Origin: an uncultured Prevotella sp.
Lineage (GTDB): Bacteria > Bacteroidota > Bacteroidia > Bacteroidales > Bacteroidaceae
DNA length: 64,000 nucleotides
Assembly (NCBI GenBank): GCA_900315835.1
Contig: ONAR01000003.1
Location: 1-64,000, forward strand
Reading direction: 5' to 3'
The position numbers were made by a program, and so were the translations under genes. Shown here piece by piece: positions 18,832-28,736 of the stretch. Positions within the stretch are counted from its first letter, which is position 1, and the number at the start of each line of letters is the position of its first letter. The notes beneath the pieces were generated by a model. It saw only the letters and a program-made list of their open reading frames with translations, was not told where the DNA came from and did not search any database.

Positions 18832-20844
18832 TCACTTTATCACCACCACGGGCATCTTATGCTCTTTCTCGTTGATGTAACCGTGGCGGTAGGCGTAGAG
18901 CAACTCTTCGAGATCAGCAATCTGCGCATTGAGCTCACGGCCCTTGTCGGTGTCGGCCACATGCATGCGGTGGGACGACATCTCGACAATCTGCGTGGTC
19001 GACTTGATGTCGGTGCCGCGGAGGATGGCGTCTTCGGTGCTTGTGAAAGGCTCATGCTGCACCAACTGGAAGCCGCGGCTGTGGTAGACGAGGGTGTAGC
19101 CGGCGATACCCGTTTCCTTATGATAGGCCTGAGAGAAACCGCCGTCGATGACCATCAGCTTGCCGTTGGCTTTGATGGGGTTCTCGCCGCGCCCCACTTT
19201 GACGGGCACATGGCCGTTGATGATGTGACGGTTCTTACCCGTAATGCCGAAAGCCTTGAGGATGTTGTCGCACACTTCCTCGTTGTCGCGCAATACGAAG
19301 TAGCTGCCTTTCTTCTCCTCGTGGGTTTCCTTCTCCGCAGTGAAATAGCGCTCGAAGGTCGCCATCTTGGACTTATCAAACAGCGGACTGTCGGGGCCGC
19401 ACCACAGATAGAGGAAATAATCGATGGCGTATTGCCGCTCCTTTATCGGTGAGTCGGTTTGGAAAGCCGAGCGAATGAGCATGCCGATGTCGGTCATCAG
19501 CTGCTTGCCCTGACTGCTGTGACCCGGATAGATTTCCACATCCTTCAGACTGCCGTCGCTGTTGAGCGGCACCGAAGCGTGGTAGAGCAGGTTGTTGTTG
19601 TAGATACCATACATGCAGCCGTGAGCGAGCAGACTGCGAACGTGCTTGTGCAGCTTCTCGCTGACCTCGAAGCTGTGGTGCAGTTTGGCGATGAGGTCAT
19701 GCTCCTCGGCTGTGAGTGCGTTGGGGTTGTTGGGATCAACGGTGGGGAAGTGGCAGCTCGTGAGCTTATACTCCTTGCCGTCGATTGTGATGGTGCCCTT
19801 CTTGTAGTTGATGGCCTTGAACAGCTCGCGGTCTTGCATCTTCCACTCCGGATGGCGCTCGTAGAGTTGGCCCTCCAACTTGAACTGTAACACGGCGATG
19901 GCCTTATGTTCGCGGGCAATGAGCAGCTTCGTCTTGTCATCGAGATGCTCGGCGCCTCCGCTCATCTTTGGTATAAACTCCTCGCAGGGGTCGTCGCCGT
20001 AGGTGTCCATGGCAAAGGTAGCCAGCGGGACGAGGTTGATGCCGTAGCCCTCCTCGAGTGTGGTGAGGTTGGCGTAGCGCAGCGACAGCCGCAGAACGCA
20101 ACACATACAAGCATCGTTGCCAGCGGCAGCGCCCATCCACAGCATGTCGTGGTTGCCCCAGGTGATATCCCACGAGTGGTAGCTCTCGAGCATATCCATG
20201 ATCTTGTGGGCGCCGGGTCCACGGTCGTAGATGTCGCCAAGGATGTGGAGTTGGTCGATGGCCAACTGCTGGATGACCTTGGAGATGGCGATGATGAAGT
20301 CGTCGGCGCGCCCGGTGGAGATGATGGTGTCGATGATGACCTTGACATAAGCCGTCTTGTCGGAGTCCTCGGTGCGCTCGTGGAGCAGTTCCTGAATGAT
20401 GTAGGAGAAGTCGTAGGGCAGTGACTTACGCACCTTCGAGCGCGTGTATTTGCTCGAAACGTCGCGGCAGACGGCCACGAGGTGGTGCAGGGTGATGTGG
20501 TACCAGTCGTTGATGTCGGGCTCCGATGCCTTCACCAGCTCCAGCTTCTGCTCGGGGTAGTAAATCAATGTACACAGCTCGCGCTTCTCCACATCGCGCA
20601 GCGTGGTGCCGAAGAGCTCGTTCACCTTGCGCTTGATGTTGCCCGATGCGTTCTTGAGAATATGTTGGAATGCCTCGTATTCGCCGTGGATATCAGCCAC
20701 GAAATGCTCTGTGGCCTTCGGCAGATTGAGGATGGCCTGAAGGTTGATGATCTCGGTGCTGGCCTCTGCTATGGTAGGGAAGGAGTGGGATAGTAGCTGA
20801 AGATAGCGGAGGTCCTTCTGAATGTCGTAGTGTTGTTTTGCCAT
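18832..20844 (-). CDS. fbp: fructose-1,6-bisphosphatase, class III
   Basis: Gluconeogenic phosphatase of the class III (Firmicutes/Bacteroidetes) type. Calcineurin-like metal motifs are intact: ADIHGEYEAF near residue 50, GDIYDRGPGAHKIMD, WGNHDMLWMG and GHVPVKVGRGENP. The length of 670 is typical for this class and about twice that of class I enzymes. It is the last gene of the long hisH-to-fbp run, 54 bp after a glycosyltransferase-like gene; no promoter is seen in the gap. Confidence 0.96.
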   Translation of the reverse strand: MAKQHYDIQKDLRYLQLLSHSFPTIAEASTEIINLQAILNLPKATEHFVADIHGEYEAFQHILKNASGNIKRKVNELFGTTLRDVEKRELCTLIYYPEQKLELVKASEPDINDWYHITLHHLVAVCRDVSSKYTRSKVRKSLPYDFSYIIQELLHERTEDSDKTAYVKVIIDTIISTGRADDFIIAISKVIQQLAIDQLHILGDIYDRGPGAHKIMDMLESYHSWDITWGNHDMLWMGAAAGNDACMCCVLRLSLRYANLTTLEEGYGINLVPLATFAMDTYGDDPCEEFIPKMSGGAEHLDDKTKLLIAREHKAIAVLQFKLEGQLYERHPEWKMQDRELFKAINYKKGTITIDGKEYKLTSCHFPTVDPNNPNALTAEEHDLIAKLHHSFEVSEKLHKHVRSLLAHGCMYGIYNNNLLYHASVPLNSDGSLKDVEIYPGHSSQGKQLMTDIGMLIRSAFQTDSPIKERQYAIDYFLYLWCGPDSPLFDKSKMATFERYFTAEKETHEEKKGSYFVLRDNEEVCDNILKAFGITGKNRHIINGHVPVKVGRGENPIKANGKLMVIDGGFSQAYHKETGIAGYTLVYHSRGFQLVQHEPFTSTEDAILRGTDIKSTTQIVEMSSHRMHVADTDKGRELNAQIADLEELLYAYRHGYINEKEHKMPVVVIK

Positions 20845-20898
20845 AATGTTGTGGATAGGAGATTAAGATTAAAGATTGTTGTTCTCGTTCGGGGGTGT

Positions 20899-22065
20899 TT
20901 ATTGTGGATAGACACCGAACTTGGTCAGTGCGGTGCTCAGTCGTTTGGTTTGTCTGTCGTCGCGGCTGTTGAAGGGCATGAAGCCCTCGGTGAGTCCGAG
21001 CAACTGGTGCATGACCGCCATGAGCCGTTCGCCGAAGTCGAAGATATCCAGCGCCTTAGCCATATCGCTGACGGCGTCTTCATCCATGTCGGTGAACCGC
21101 ATCGTTCGGTAGAGGTCGGTGAGATGGAGTAGGGGCGCAGTGTGGCGGGAAAGCTCATAGTGGAGGTTGAGCAACTGCAGACAGACGCTTTTCTCGGTCT
21201 TCGCATGCTCGGCGAACACCTCTTTCACCTTATTGCGCAGCAGCAGATTGCGCGAGAGCAGGGCGTCGCCGCTCAGATGGCCCTCGGTGTAGCTGCTCTT
21301 CGTCTTGAAGCGGCTGATGGCAGCGACGTCGGGCATCGGCTTGACGACGCCTAAACGCTGCATGGCGGTCGAGAGTATGGCGCTCAACTTCTCATCACTC
21401 GCATAGATGACCATGCGCCGCCACTGTTCGTCGTTGAGTTGGGTGAGCGCCGCGGCGACGGTTTGGCGATGCGCCTCGTCTTCCAATGCGGCCTCGTCAA
21501 TGCCCATCTGCAGCAGTTGACCGAGCAGTTGCTGGGTGTCTGCATTGAGCAAGATGCGCACGTTGGAGTCAAGCACCATGCGGTAGAGCTGCAGCAGTTG
21601 GGCTGCCGTCTGCTCGAAGGTGGTGAGACTGGTCAATACAGGGTTCTTGATGAGCGCGATGCGTGGATTCCAGTCGAGCTTTTGAAAAGTAGTCTGTTCG
21701 AGTTGACCACACACCTGCACTGCTGCTGCGCGGGCAGTCAGCAGATGTTGACGCTTGAAGAGCGGCGTCTGTCGGTGGCGCTCATTCTCCCACGGCTGCA
21801 GCATGCCCAAGGGCGTCAGTACGTAGGGTGTGCGCTGGGCATAAGCTTTGCCGGCCAATTGACAGGCGCTGTTGCTCCAGCAGCCAAAGATGTGGATGAG
21901 GTCGTAGTCGGCGGGTGCGGTGGATACCTTCTTGTCGTTCGATGTGGCAAGGCTCGCGTCAACGCTTCCGCTCAAGCATTCGGCCAAGCGGGTGGTGAGC
22001 TCATGATGGATGCCGACGGCATCGGTCTGAGCAGGGACGTAGAGCAGTATGCGCAGACGACTCAT
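20899..22065 (-). CDS. glycosyltransferase-like protein (GT4-type N-terminus), uncertain
   Basis: 388 residues. The first half looks like the acceptor-side Rossmann domain of a GT-B glycosyltransferase: RILLYVPAQTDAVGIHHEL, then YDLIHIFGCWSN and TPYVLTPLGMLQPWE. The second half does not show the usual GT4 donor-site EX7E motif and is instead a helical region rich in Leu and Gln (VLDSNVRILLNADTQQLL). It may be a degenerate or non-catalytic relative. Its start overlaps the stop of the upstream GT2 gene by 4 bp, so the two are translationally coupled. Confidence 0.6.
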   Translation of the reverse strand: MSRLRILLYVPAQTDAVGIHHELTTRLAECLSGSVDASLATSNDKKVSTAPADYDLIHIFGCWSNSACQLAGKAYAQRTPYVLTPLGMLQPWENERHRQTPLFKRQHLLTARAAAVQVCGQLEQTTFQKLDWNPRIALIKNPVLTSLTTFEQTAAQLLQLYRMVLDSNVRILLNADTQQLLGQLLQMGIDEAALEDEAHRQTVAAALTQLNDEQWRRMVIYASDEKLSAILSTAMQRLGVVKPMPDVAAISRFKTKSSYTEGHLSGDALLSRNLLLRNKVKEVFAEHAKTEKSVCLQLLNLHYELSRHTAPLLHLTDLYRTMRFTDMDEDAVSDMAKALDIFDFGERLMAVMHQLLGLTEGFMPFNSRDDRQTKRLSTALTKFGVYPQ

Positions 22066-23270
22066 TGCTTGTGGGTGGTGAATTCGAGTTTATTGGCCAG
22101 ACGATAGCGGATGATGTAGCCGAGGTTATGCCAAATCAGCGACAGCTCATAGGGGTAGATGGCCATCACCGGAAGATGCTCGCCGAAGGCTTTTGCGGCC
22201 TTGCAGCCGAAGACGGTGCGCAGGATGACCGTGAGCAGCAACGCCACGATGGCAGCCGCTCCTACGATGAGGTTGAGCGTCAGCGCGGCATAAACCACGC
22301 CCGCGATGATGCAGACGAGATTGAGGTAGAGCAGCGTCTGGTCGACGTTGAACCAAATGCGGTGCGCGAGATTGCGATCGAGCCATTTGCGCGTCTCCAT
22401 ATAGAAGATGTGGGCGTTCATCCACGTCTTATGCGAGGGCGCGTCGTCAATCATCCACGCTGCTTGATCGGTGACCAATCGGGTGCCGTCGGCGGTCGAG
22501 AACTTGTTGACCAGTGCGTCGTATTCACCGCGGATGAGGTTGAGACTGCCGAGGAAGCCGTCGCTTGCCATGAAGTCGCTCTTACGCAGCAACAGGTTGT
22601 GGCTCAGGGTGCGGTAAGCCTGACCGTGGCTGTCCTCGCGCATGAGGTAGTAAGCCATGTAGAGGCGCTCGAAGCGTTTGAACGACGAGGCTTCGTCAGC
22701 ATAGCCACCGTAGCCGATGACCATGCGCGCGTCTTGGTCGCAGGCCCGCGTCATGGTTCGGAGCCATTGGCGCGAAGAGGGTTTGGTCGTGGCCTCAGTA
22801 AGCAGAATCCATTCGGTGCGCGCAGCTTTCACGCCGAGCGTCATGGCGAGCTTCTTGCGGCTCATGTAGCGCGACGACTCGGGAATGTAGGTCATGTAGA
22901 GACTTGCGTGGCCCTGCTTCTCGTTGATTTCGTTTTGGATGTGTTTCACCACGTCCTCGGTGTCGTGGTAGCCCTGCTCTACGATGACGATGACTTGATA
23001 GTCAACGGGATAGTCTTGATCGAGCAACAGCGGAAGATTGGCCGCCAGCGCCTCAGCCTCGTCGTGGGGCGTGAGGATGATGGAGACCGGAACAACGGTG
23101 GCGTCGCCGGCTTCCACGGATTGACTTTCGGCATTGTCTACGTCGGTCGGTTCATCAGCCGGCTTCCTGAAGCGGAGGAAGGGGTTGAACAAGACCGAGA
23201 CTACGGTGACAACGAGCAGCGCAGCCGCACAGATGATGGTAAAATCGTTGATGATAAGTATATCGTTCAT
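22062..23270 (-). CDS. membrane-bound family 2 glycosyltransferase
   Basis: An N-terminal membrane segment (about 5-30) is followed by a GT-A domain: VPVSIILTPHDEAEALAANLP (partly VPVSIILTPHDEAEAL), the Asp-Tyr-Pro-Val-Asp-Tyr strand and a GT2-like fold. Two further hydrophobic segments (about 315-365) lie at the C-terminus. The classic DxD is not obvious; TEATTK replaces the usual position, so activity is uncertain. It lies 3 bp after lysA and overlaps the next glycosyltransferase-like gene by 4 bp. The acceptor is unknown; an envelope glycan is likely. Confidence 0.75.
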   Translation of the reverse strand: MNDILIINDFTIICAAALLVVTVVSVLFNPFLRFRKPADEPTDVDNAESQSVEAGDATVVPVSIILTPHDEAEALAANLPLLLDQDYPVDYQVIVIVEQGYHDTEDVVKHIQNEINEKQGHASLYMTYIPESSRYMSRKKLAMTLGVKAARTEWILLTEATTKPSSRQWLRTMTRACDQDARMVIGYGGYADEASSFKRFERLYMAYYLMREDSHGQAYRTLSHNLLLRKSDFMASDGFLGSLNLIRGEYDALVNKFSTADGTRLVTDQAAWMIDDAPSHKTWMNAHIFYMETRKWLDRNLAHRIWFNVDQTLLYLNLVCIIAGVVYAALTLNLIVGAAAIVALLLTVILRTVFGCKAAKAFGEHLPVMAIYPYELSLIWHNLGYIIRYRLANKLEFTTHKQ

Positions 23271-23273
23271 TGA

Positions 23274-24431
23274 TTACAAATCTTCAGTGAGATAGCCTTT
23301 GGGCAGCGGACGGCAGTTGTATTGGCTTGCCATAATCTCGCCGTAGGCTCCTGCCGACCGGATGGCAATCAAGTCGCCGCGATGAGCCTCGGGCAGTTTA
23401 ACATCCTTGCCAAAGACATCGCTCGACTCGCAGATGGGTCCGACGACGTCGTACATCGTTGTGGGTCCCTCGCTACTGAGGTTCTCTATCTCGTGGTGGG
23501 CGTCGTAGAGTGCGGGCCGGATGAGGTCGCTCATGCCGCCGTCGACGATGCAGAACTGCTTCACCGTGCCCTGTTTTACGTAGAGCGTGCGGGTGATGAG
23601 ACTACCCATCTGCCCGACGATGGCGCGGCCAAGCTCAAAGTGGAGCTGCTGACCCTTGCGCAGCTTCAAGTGGGTGGCGTAGGTGTCGAAATAAGCCTTG
23701 AAGTCGGGTATCGGATGACCGTTGGGGTCGTCGTATCTGATGCCGAGACCACCGCCGACGTTGATGTTCTCAATCGCAATGCCTTCTTGCTCAAGCTTAT
23801 CCTGCAATTCGTTGATGCGGTCGCAGAGACGCTCGAAGTCGGTCATGTCGAGAATCTGACTGCCGATATGGAAGTGGAGACCGACGAAGTGGATGTTCTT
23901 CAGCGACTGCGCCTCGCGGATGAGCGGCAACATATCGCTCATGGCAATGCCGAATTTATTCTCGGCCAAGCCCGTGGTGATGTTGGCGTGGGTATGGGCA
24001 CCCACATCGGGGTTGATGCGGAAGCAGACGGTGGCCACCTTGCCCTTGACAGCCGCGAGCGCGTTGATAATCTCCAGCTCGGGCTTACTCTCGACGTTGA
24101 AGCAGAAGATGCCGGCATCGAGCGCCGTATTGATTTCCCAGTCGGCTTTACCCACGCCCGCGTAAACAATCTTTGAAGCAGGGAAACCGGCTGCCAGCGC
24201 GGCCTTAATCTCGCCACCGCTCACGCAGTCAGCGCCTAAGCCCGACTTGGCAATGAGGCGCAGCACCTTGGGGTTGGCATTGGCTTTGACGGCGTAGTGA
24301 ACGATGAAGCCCTCGTGCTGGGCCACCTCTTCGCCCACCGCTTTCAGCGTGGATTGGAGCAACGCCGTATCGTAATAATAAAAAGGTGTTGCCTTTGCCT
24401 GGAATTTATCTATTGGAAAAGAAGTCTTCAT
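23274..24431 (-). CDS. lysA: diaminopimelate decarboxylase
   Basis: PLP-dependent last step of lysine synthesis (meso-DAP to lysine). The Schiff-base lysine is K49 in VHYAVKANANP. Other family marks are GLHFHIGSQI, the glycine-rich phosphate loop NVGGGLGI, and PICESSDVFG near the C-terminus with the catalytic cysteine. Length 385 fits. It begins 3 bp after lysC, so the first and last enzymes of the pathway are adjacent. Confidence 0.96.
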   Translation of the reverse strand: MKTSFPIDKFQAKATPFYYYDTALLQSTLKAVGEEVAQHEGFIVHYAVKANANPKVLRLIAKSGLGADCVSGGEIKAALAAGFPASKIVYAGVGKADWEINTALDAGIFCFNVESKPELEIINALAAVKGKVATVCFRINPDVGAHTHANITTGLAENKFGIAMSDMLPLIREAQSLKNIHFVGLHFHIGSQILDMTDFERLCDRINELQDKLEQEGIAIENINVGGGLGIRYDDPNGHPIPDFKAYFDTYATHLKLRKGQQLHFELGRAIVGQMGSLITRTLYVKQGTVKQFCIVDGGMSDLIRPALYDAHHEIENLSSEGPTTMYDVVGPICESSDVFGKDVKLPEAHRGDLIAIRSAGAYGEIMASQYNCRPLPKGYLTEDL

Positions 24432-24434
24432 AGA

Positions 24435-25751
24435 TTATTTAAATAAGGTGTCGCTCAGACTCTGCAATGCCCGCTGCTTGTCGGCTTCCTTGATAAGGAA
24501 GGAGATGTTGTAGTTGGAGCCGCCATAGCTGATCATGCGCAGGGGGATGTTGTTCATTGCCAGCGTGGCTTTGGCCTCGAATCCGACATTGCTCCAGTCG
24601 AGGTCGCCGACGACGCAGATGATGCACATGTCTTTGTCAACGGTCACGGTGCCGTATTTCTTCAGTTCATCCACAATCTCGCCGAGGTGTGAGTCGTTGT
24701 CGATGCTCATGCTCACACCGACCTCAGACGTCGTAATCATGTCGATAGGTGTCTGATAGCTTTCGAAGATCTCGAACACCTTACGCAGGAAGCCGGTGGC
24801 TAACAGCATGCGCGATGACTTAATCTTGATGGCCGTGATGTTGTCTTTGGCGGCGACAGCCTTGATGGTGCCTTTCTTGAGGTCATTGTTGATGATGGTG
24901 CCCTCGGCGTCGGGGTCCATGGTATTTTTCAAGCGCACGGGAATGCCCGCGTATTTAGCGGGTTGCACGCAGGTGGGGTGCAGGATCTTGGCGCCGAAAT
25001 AAGCCAACTCGGCTGCTTCCTCGAAGTTGAGCTGGTGCACGGCCGTCGTATGGTCGACGAAGCGGGGGTCGTTGTTGTGCATGCCGTCGATGTCGGTCCA
25101 TATCTGAATCTCGTCAGCGGGCAGTGCGGCGCCGATGAGCGAAGCCGTGTAGTCAGAGCCACCGCGCTGCAGGTTGCTCACCTCGCCGTAAGCGTTGCGG
25201 CAGATGAAGCCTTGCGTAAGATAGATGAGCTGACCGGGGTTTTGCTGCATCACCTCAGCTAAATGCGCTTTGATGTAGGGCGTATCGGGCTCTGAATTCT
25301 TGTTGGTGCGCATAAACGACAGTGCATCGAGCAACACACTCTTCACGCCCTGCTCCTGCAGGTAGTTGTTCATCATGTTGGTGGAGATGATTTCGCCCTG
25401 TGCGACGATAATCTTCTCCTCGAAGCTGGTGAACATCCCCTTTGTATACGAACGGAGAAGATTGAGCTCACTCTGCAGGAACTGCTTGGTGCGGTCCTTC
25501 GACTCCTGACTTGTATATAGTGCCTCGATGTGGCCGAGATATTTCTCTTCCAGTCGGTTGATGACTTCGTTTGCACCTTCCGGATTCTTCTTATAGAGGT
25601 AATTGCTAATCTCTACCAGGCTGTTGGTGGTGCCGCTCATGGCCGACAGCACCACAAACGTGGGCTCACCCGACCGTGTAATGAGCTTTGCCACTTCTTT
25701 CATGCGCTCAGGACTTCCGACGGAAGTACCCCCAAATTTCATTACCTTCAT
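24435..25751 (-). CDS. lysC: aspartate kinase
   Basis: Phosphorylates aspartate, the entry to lysine, threonine, methionine and diaminopimelate. The N-terminal MKVMKFGGTSVGS is the signature, and GGSDYTASLIGAAL is the substrate region. Two ACT domains occupy about residues 300-438 (ITAIKIKSS and MCIICVVGD strands), so feedback control is likely. It is a 438-residue monofunctional enzyme with no homoserine dehydrogenase fused. It forms a couplet with lysA. Confidence 0.95.
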   Translation of the reverse strand: MKVMKFGGTSVGSPERMKEVAKLITRSGEPTFVVLSAMSGTTNSLVEISNYLYKKNPEGANEVINRLEEKYLGHIEALYTSQESKDRTKQFLQSELNLLRSYTKGMFTSFEEKIIVAQGEIISTNMMNNYLQEQGVKSVLLDALSFMRTNKNSEPDTPYIKAHLAEVMQQNPGQLIYLTQGFICRNAYGEVSNLQRGGSDYTASLIGAALPADEIQIWTDIDGMHNNDPRFVDHTTAVHQLNFEEAAELAYFGAKILHPTCVQPAKYAGIPVRLKNTMDPDAEGTIINNDLKKGTIKAVAAKDNITAIKIKSSRMLLATGFLRKVFEIFESYQTPIDMITTSEVGVSMSIDNDSHLGEIVDELKKYGTVTVDKDMCIICVVGDLDWSNVGFEAKATLAMNNIPLRMISYGGSNYNISFLIKEADKQRALQSLSDTLFK

Positions 25752-25797
25752 ATGCCTTTTCTATTTGATTGTTGTCTTAATGATTGGCCGCCGCTGC

Positions 25798-26523
25798 TTA
25801 ATGATTGGCGGCCTCTTCACCATCCTCGGAAAGGTCGAGGTTGTTGAACTCGTTGGTGACATCGTTCAGATGGCTGTCTTTGCAGCGATAGACGACTCCC
25901 GGAAACTTATTGAGCATCGAGATGTTGTGGGTCGACATCACCACTGCGGTGCCGTCGAGGGTGATGTTCTTGAGCAGTTCAACGATGTTGTTGGCTGTCT
26001 CGGGATCGAGATTGCCGGTGGGCTCATCGGCGATGATGATTTTCGGCTTGTTCAACAGCGCCCTTGCGATGGAGATGCGCTGCTGCTCGCCACCCGACAG
26101 CTCATGGGGCATGGCGTTGATTTTCTCGGTCATGCCGACGGCCTCAAGCACCTCATTGATGCGCTCTTTAATCTTCTGTTTGTCTTTCCAACCGGTTGCC
26201 CGCAAGACGAAGTAGAGGTTCTGATGCACGTTGCGGTCATGAAGCAGTTGGAAATCCTGAAAGATGATGCCCATCTCACGGCGCAGGGCGGGGATGTCTT
26301 TACGCTTCAGCGTCAGCAGGTCGCGGCCCAATACCTCGGCTTTCTCGGCCTCGTCTTTATACAGGTCAAGCTCGCAATAGAGCGTCTTCAGCAGACTGCT
26401 CTTACCCGAACCCACCTTACCGATGAGATAAACCAATTCCCCTTCATCGACATGGAAGTCGACGTCGTCGAGGATGAGCTTGTCTTGCTGGTATATCTTA
26501 ACTTTCTGATAATCAATCAACAT
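25798..26523 (-). CDS. ftsE: cell-division ABC transporter ATPase FtsE
   Basis: ATPase partner of the membrane protein FtsX, which controls periplasmic peptidoglycan hydrolases at the septum. Walker A is GKVGSGKS at residues 35-42; the signature LSGGEQQR and Walker B IIIADEP follow, then the D-loop GNLDPETA and the switch histidine in MSTHN. Length 241 is typical with a short extra C-terminus. No ftsX lies next to it; the neighbours are hisIE and lysC, which suggests FtsX is encoded elsewhere. The FtsE assignment over other small ABC ATPases rests on overall resemblance. Confidence 0.85.
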   Translation of the reverse strand: MLIDYQKVKIYQQDKLILDDVDFHVDEGELVYLIGKVGSGKSSLLKTLYCELDLYKDEAEKAEVLGRDLLTLKRKDIPALRREMGIIFQDFQLLHDRNVHQNLYFVLRATGWKDKQKIKERINEVLEAVGMTEKINAMPHELSGGEQQRISIARALLNKPKIIIADEPTGNLDPETANNIVELLKNITLDGTAVVMSTHNISMLNKFPGVVYRCKDSHLNDVTNEFNNLDLSEDGEEAANH

Positions 26524-26551
26524 GGTTTATAGTACTGTCGTTTTATATCAC

Positions 26552-27208
26552 TTATGCTTTGCTCTTTGCCAACCGCCGTGCCTTATCCCAGTCGGGGTTG
26601 TGGCGCTTGGCCAGTTCGGCTGCCACATCCTCCAGGCGCAGGCCCTTGCCGGTGAGCAGTACGATGAGATGATAGAGCAGGTCGGAGGCTTCGTAGATGA
26701 GTTTGTCGTTGGTGCCGTTGGTGGCTTCGATGACCGTCTCAACAGCCTCTTCACCAACCTTCTGCGCCATCTTGTTGACGCCTTTTCTGAAGAGACTCGT
26801 CGTGTAGCTGCCCTCGGGCATCTCCTCGTGGCGCTTGCAGATGAAGTCCTGCAGCTCGATGAGGAAGTTGATGGGGTTCACCTCATTGCGCTCGCCCCAG
26901 CAGGTGTCGGTACCGAGGTGACAGACGGGGCCGTCGGGGTGCGCCTCAATGAGCAGCGTGTCGCGGTCGCAGTCGGCCTTGATGCTGACCAGATGGAGGT
27001 AGTTGCCCGATGTCTCGCCTTTGGTCCAAAGGCATTGACGCGTGCGGCTGTAGAAGGTGACGAGCTTCGTCGACAGCGTCTTCTCATAGGCTTCCTCGTT
27101 CATAAAGCCCAACATGAGCACTTTGCCGCTGACGGCGTCTTGTATGATGGCAGGCACCAGGCCGCCCATCTTCTCAAAGTCTAAATCGTTGTTCATCGTT
27201 GCGTTCAT
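26552..27208 (-). CDS. hisIE: bifunctional phosphoribosyl-AMP cyclohydrolase / phosphoribosyl-ATP pyrophosphatase
   Basis: Catalyses steps 2 and 3 of histidine synthesis. The HisI part (about 10-115) has SRTRQCLWTKGETSGN, and the metal-binding region ADCDRDTLLI with later CHLGTDTCWG. The HisE part (about 120-218) has a MazG-like helical pattern: KVGEEAVETVIEA and EASDLLYHLIVLL. Length 218 is normal for the fusion. The start may be the second ATG, four residues in (MNNDL). It lies 7 bp after hisF. Confidence 0.95.
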   Translation of the reverse strand: MNATMNNDLDFEKMGGLVPAIIQDAVSGKVLMLGFMNEEAYEKTLSTKLVTFYSRTRQCLWTKGETSGNYLHLVSIKADCDRDTLLIEAHPDGPVCHLGTDTCWGERNEVNPINFLIELQDFICKRHEEMPEGSYTTSLFRKGVNKMAQKVGEEAVETVIEATNGTNDKLIYEASDLLYHLIVLLTGKGLRLEDVAAELAKRHNPDWDKARRLAKSKA

Positions 27209-27215
27209 TGTATAG

Positions 27216-27992
27216 TTAATACCTCACGTTGATGCCCCGCTGACGAAGGTATTGCTTCAGTTCGGGAATCTTTATCTCACCAAAGTGGAAGACGCTGGCC
27301 GCGAGTGCGGCATCCGCCTTACCTTTTTCGAAGGCATCGTAGAAATGCGCCATTGTTCCGGCCCCACCACTGGCGATGACGGGGATGGAGAGGTTGTCGG
27401 CAAGCACTGCGAGTTGCTCGCAGGCAAAGCCGTTCTTCACCCCGTCGTGATCCATACTCGTGAAGAGAATCTCACCGGCGCCGCGGCTTTCCGCTTCCTT
27501 TGCCCACTCGAGCAGCGGCTTCCCGGTGCGCTCGCGGCCGCCTTTGACGTAGCAGAACCAGCCGTCGGCATCGTGGCGCGCGTCGATGGCGCAGACGCAC
27601 ACCTGCGAACCGAAGCGACGGGCGATGTCGTCGATGAGCTCCGGATGATGGATGGCGGCTGAGTTGATGCTGATTTTGTCGGCGCCCGCATTGAGCAGCC
27701 GCTCTACGTCGGCAATGGTGTTGATGCCGCCGCCGACGGTAAACGGAATATTGATTTCCCTCGCCACGCGGCTCACCATGTCGGCGAACGTCTTGCGGCC
27801 CTCCACGGTGGCGGTGATGTCGAGGAATACCAGTTCATCGGCGCCGGCGTCGCTGTAGGCCTTACCCAATGCGACGGGGTCGCCGGCCTGCCGCAGGTTG
27901 ACGAAGTGGGTGCCTTTCACCGTCTGACCGTCTTTGACGTCGAGACAGGGAATGATGCGCTTGGCCAGTGAGCTATGATTGGTTTGTGTCAT
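27216..27992 (-). CDS. hisF: imidazole glycerol phosphate synthase, cyclase subunit
   Basis: TIM-barrel subunit that uses ammonia from HisH to close the imidazole ring. Signatures are [16 protein letters not shown] with the catalytic aspartate, VGGGINT, and the second-half [12 protein letters not shown]. Length 258 is typical. Its ATG overlaps the hisA stop by 4 bp, so the two are coupled. Confidence 0.97.
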   Translation of the reverse strand: MTQTNHSSLAKRIIPCLDVKDGQTVKGTHFVNLRQAGDPVALGKAYSDAGADELVFLDITATVEGRKTFADMVSRVAREINIPFTVGGGINTIADVERLLNAGADKISINSAAIHHPELIDDIARRFGSQVCVCAIDARHDADGWFCYVKGGRERTGKPLLEWAKEAESRGAGEILFTSMDHDGVKNGFACEQLAVLADNLSIPVIASGGAGTMAHFYDAFEKGKADAALAASVFHFGEIKIPELKQYLRQRGINVRY

Positions 27993-28720
27993 TGTTGTTC
28001 AAGTTGTTGAATATCGTCGGGCGTGATGCGGCCCTCATACCATGCTTTGCCGAAAACCACGGCGGGGATGCCGGCCACGGCGAGTGCCTTGATGTCGTCG
28101 ATGCTGCCTACGCCACCCGAGGCGATGAGCTGCAGCTGGGGGTATTCGGCCATAATCTCCTTATAGAGTGCGGTAGCGGGTCCCTGCAGGGTGCCGTCGC
28201 GCGAGATCTCGGTGCAGAGCACATGCTTCACCCCGGCTTCGACATAGCGCTTGAGGAAGGGCAGCAGGTCGACGGTCGAGTCTTCGAGCCACCCGTTGAT
28301 GCTGATTTTACCCTGTCTCACGTCAGCCCCGAGGATGAGGCGGTCGGGGCCGTATTTGGTGAGCCACGCCAAAAACAGCTCGGGATGGGTGACGGCGATG
28401 CTGCCCACGGTGACCATCGCGGCTCCCGCAGCGAAGGCGCGGTTGATGTCCTCGTCGGTCTTGATGCCGCCGCCGAAATCGACGGTGAGCGAGGTGGCGC
28501 CCGTGATGGCTTTCAGCGTGGCCTCATTGACGATGTGCTTCGCCTTGGCGCCGTCGAGGTCGACCACATGCAGACGCTTGAAGCCCAGGCGTTCAAACTC
28601 CCGGGCGACAGCCACAGGGTCGTCGTCGTACACCTTTTTCTGCGCATAGTCGCCCTTGGTCAGGCGTACGCATTTGCCGTCAATGATGTCGATGGCCGGA
28701 ATGAGGGTTGGAATCTTCAT
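27989..28720 (-). CDS. hisA: phosphoribosylformimino-AICAR ribotide isomerase (HisA)
   Basis: TIM-barrel isomerase, step 4 of histidine synthesis. From [12 protein letters not shown] the protein is 243 residues, the family length. [15 protein letters not shown] carries the first catalytic aspartate and [13 protein letters not shown] marks the central half. A longer reading from 28900 is rejected because its first 60 residues are out-of-frame hisH sequence. It lies 16 bp after hisH and overlaps hisF by 4 bp. Confidence 0.97.
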   Translation of the reverse strand: MKIPTLIPAIDIIDGKCVRLTKGDYAQKKVYDDDPVAVAREFERLGFKRLHVVDLDGAKAKHIVNEATLKAITGATSLTVDFGGGIKTDEDINRAFAAGAAMVTVGSIAVTHPELFLAWLTKYGPDRLILGADVRQGKISINGWLEDSTVDLLPFLKRYVEAGVKHVLCTEISRDGTLQGPATALYKEIMAEYPQLQLIASGGVGSIDDIKALAVAGIPAVVFGKAWYEGRITPDDIQQLEQQ

Positions 28721-28736
28721 AAGCGTGGTTGTTGCC

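Noticed and set aside
22065..23273. 402-codon plus-strand frame exactly opposite the GT2 gene
   Set aside because: Mirror of the real coding strand; the translation has no domain features.
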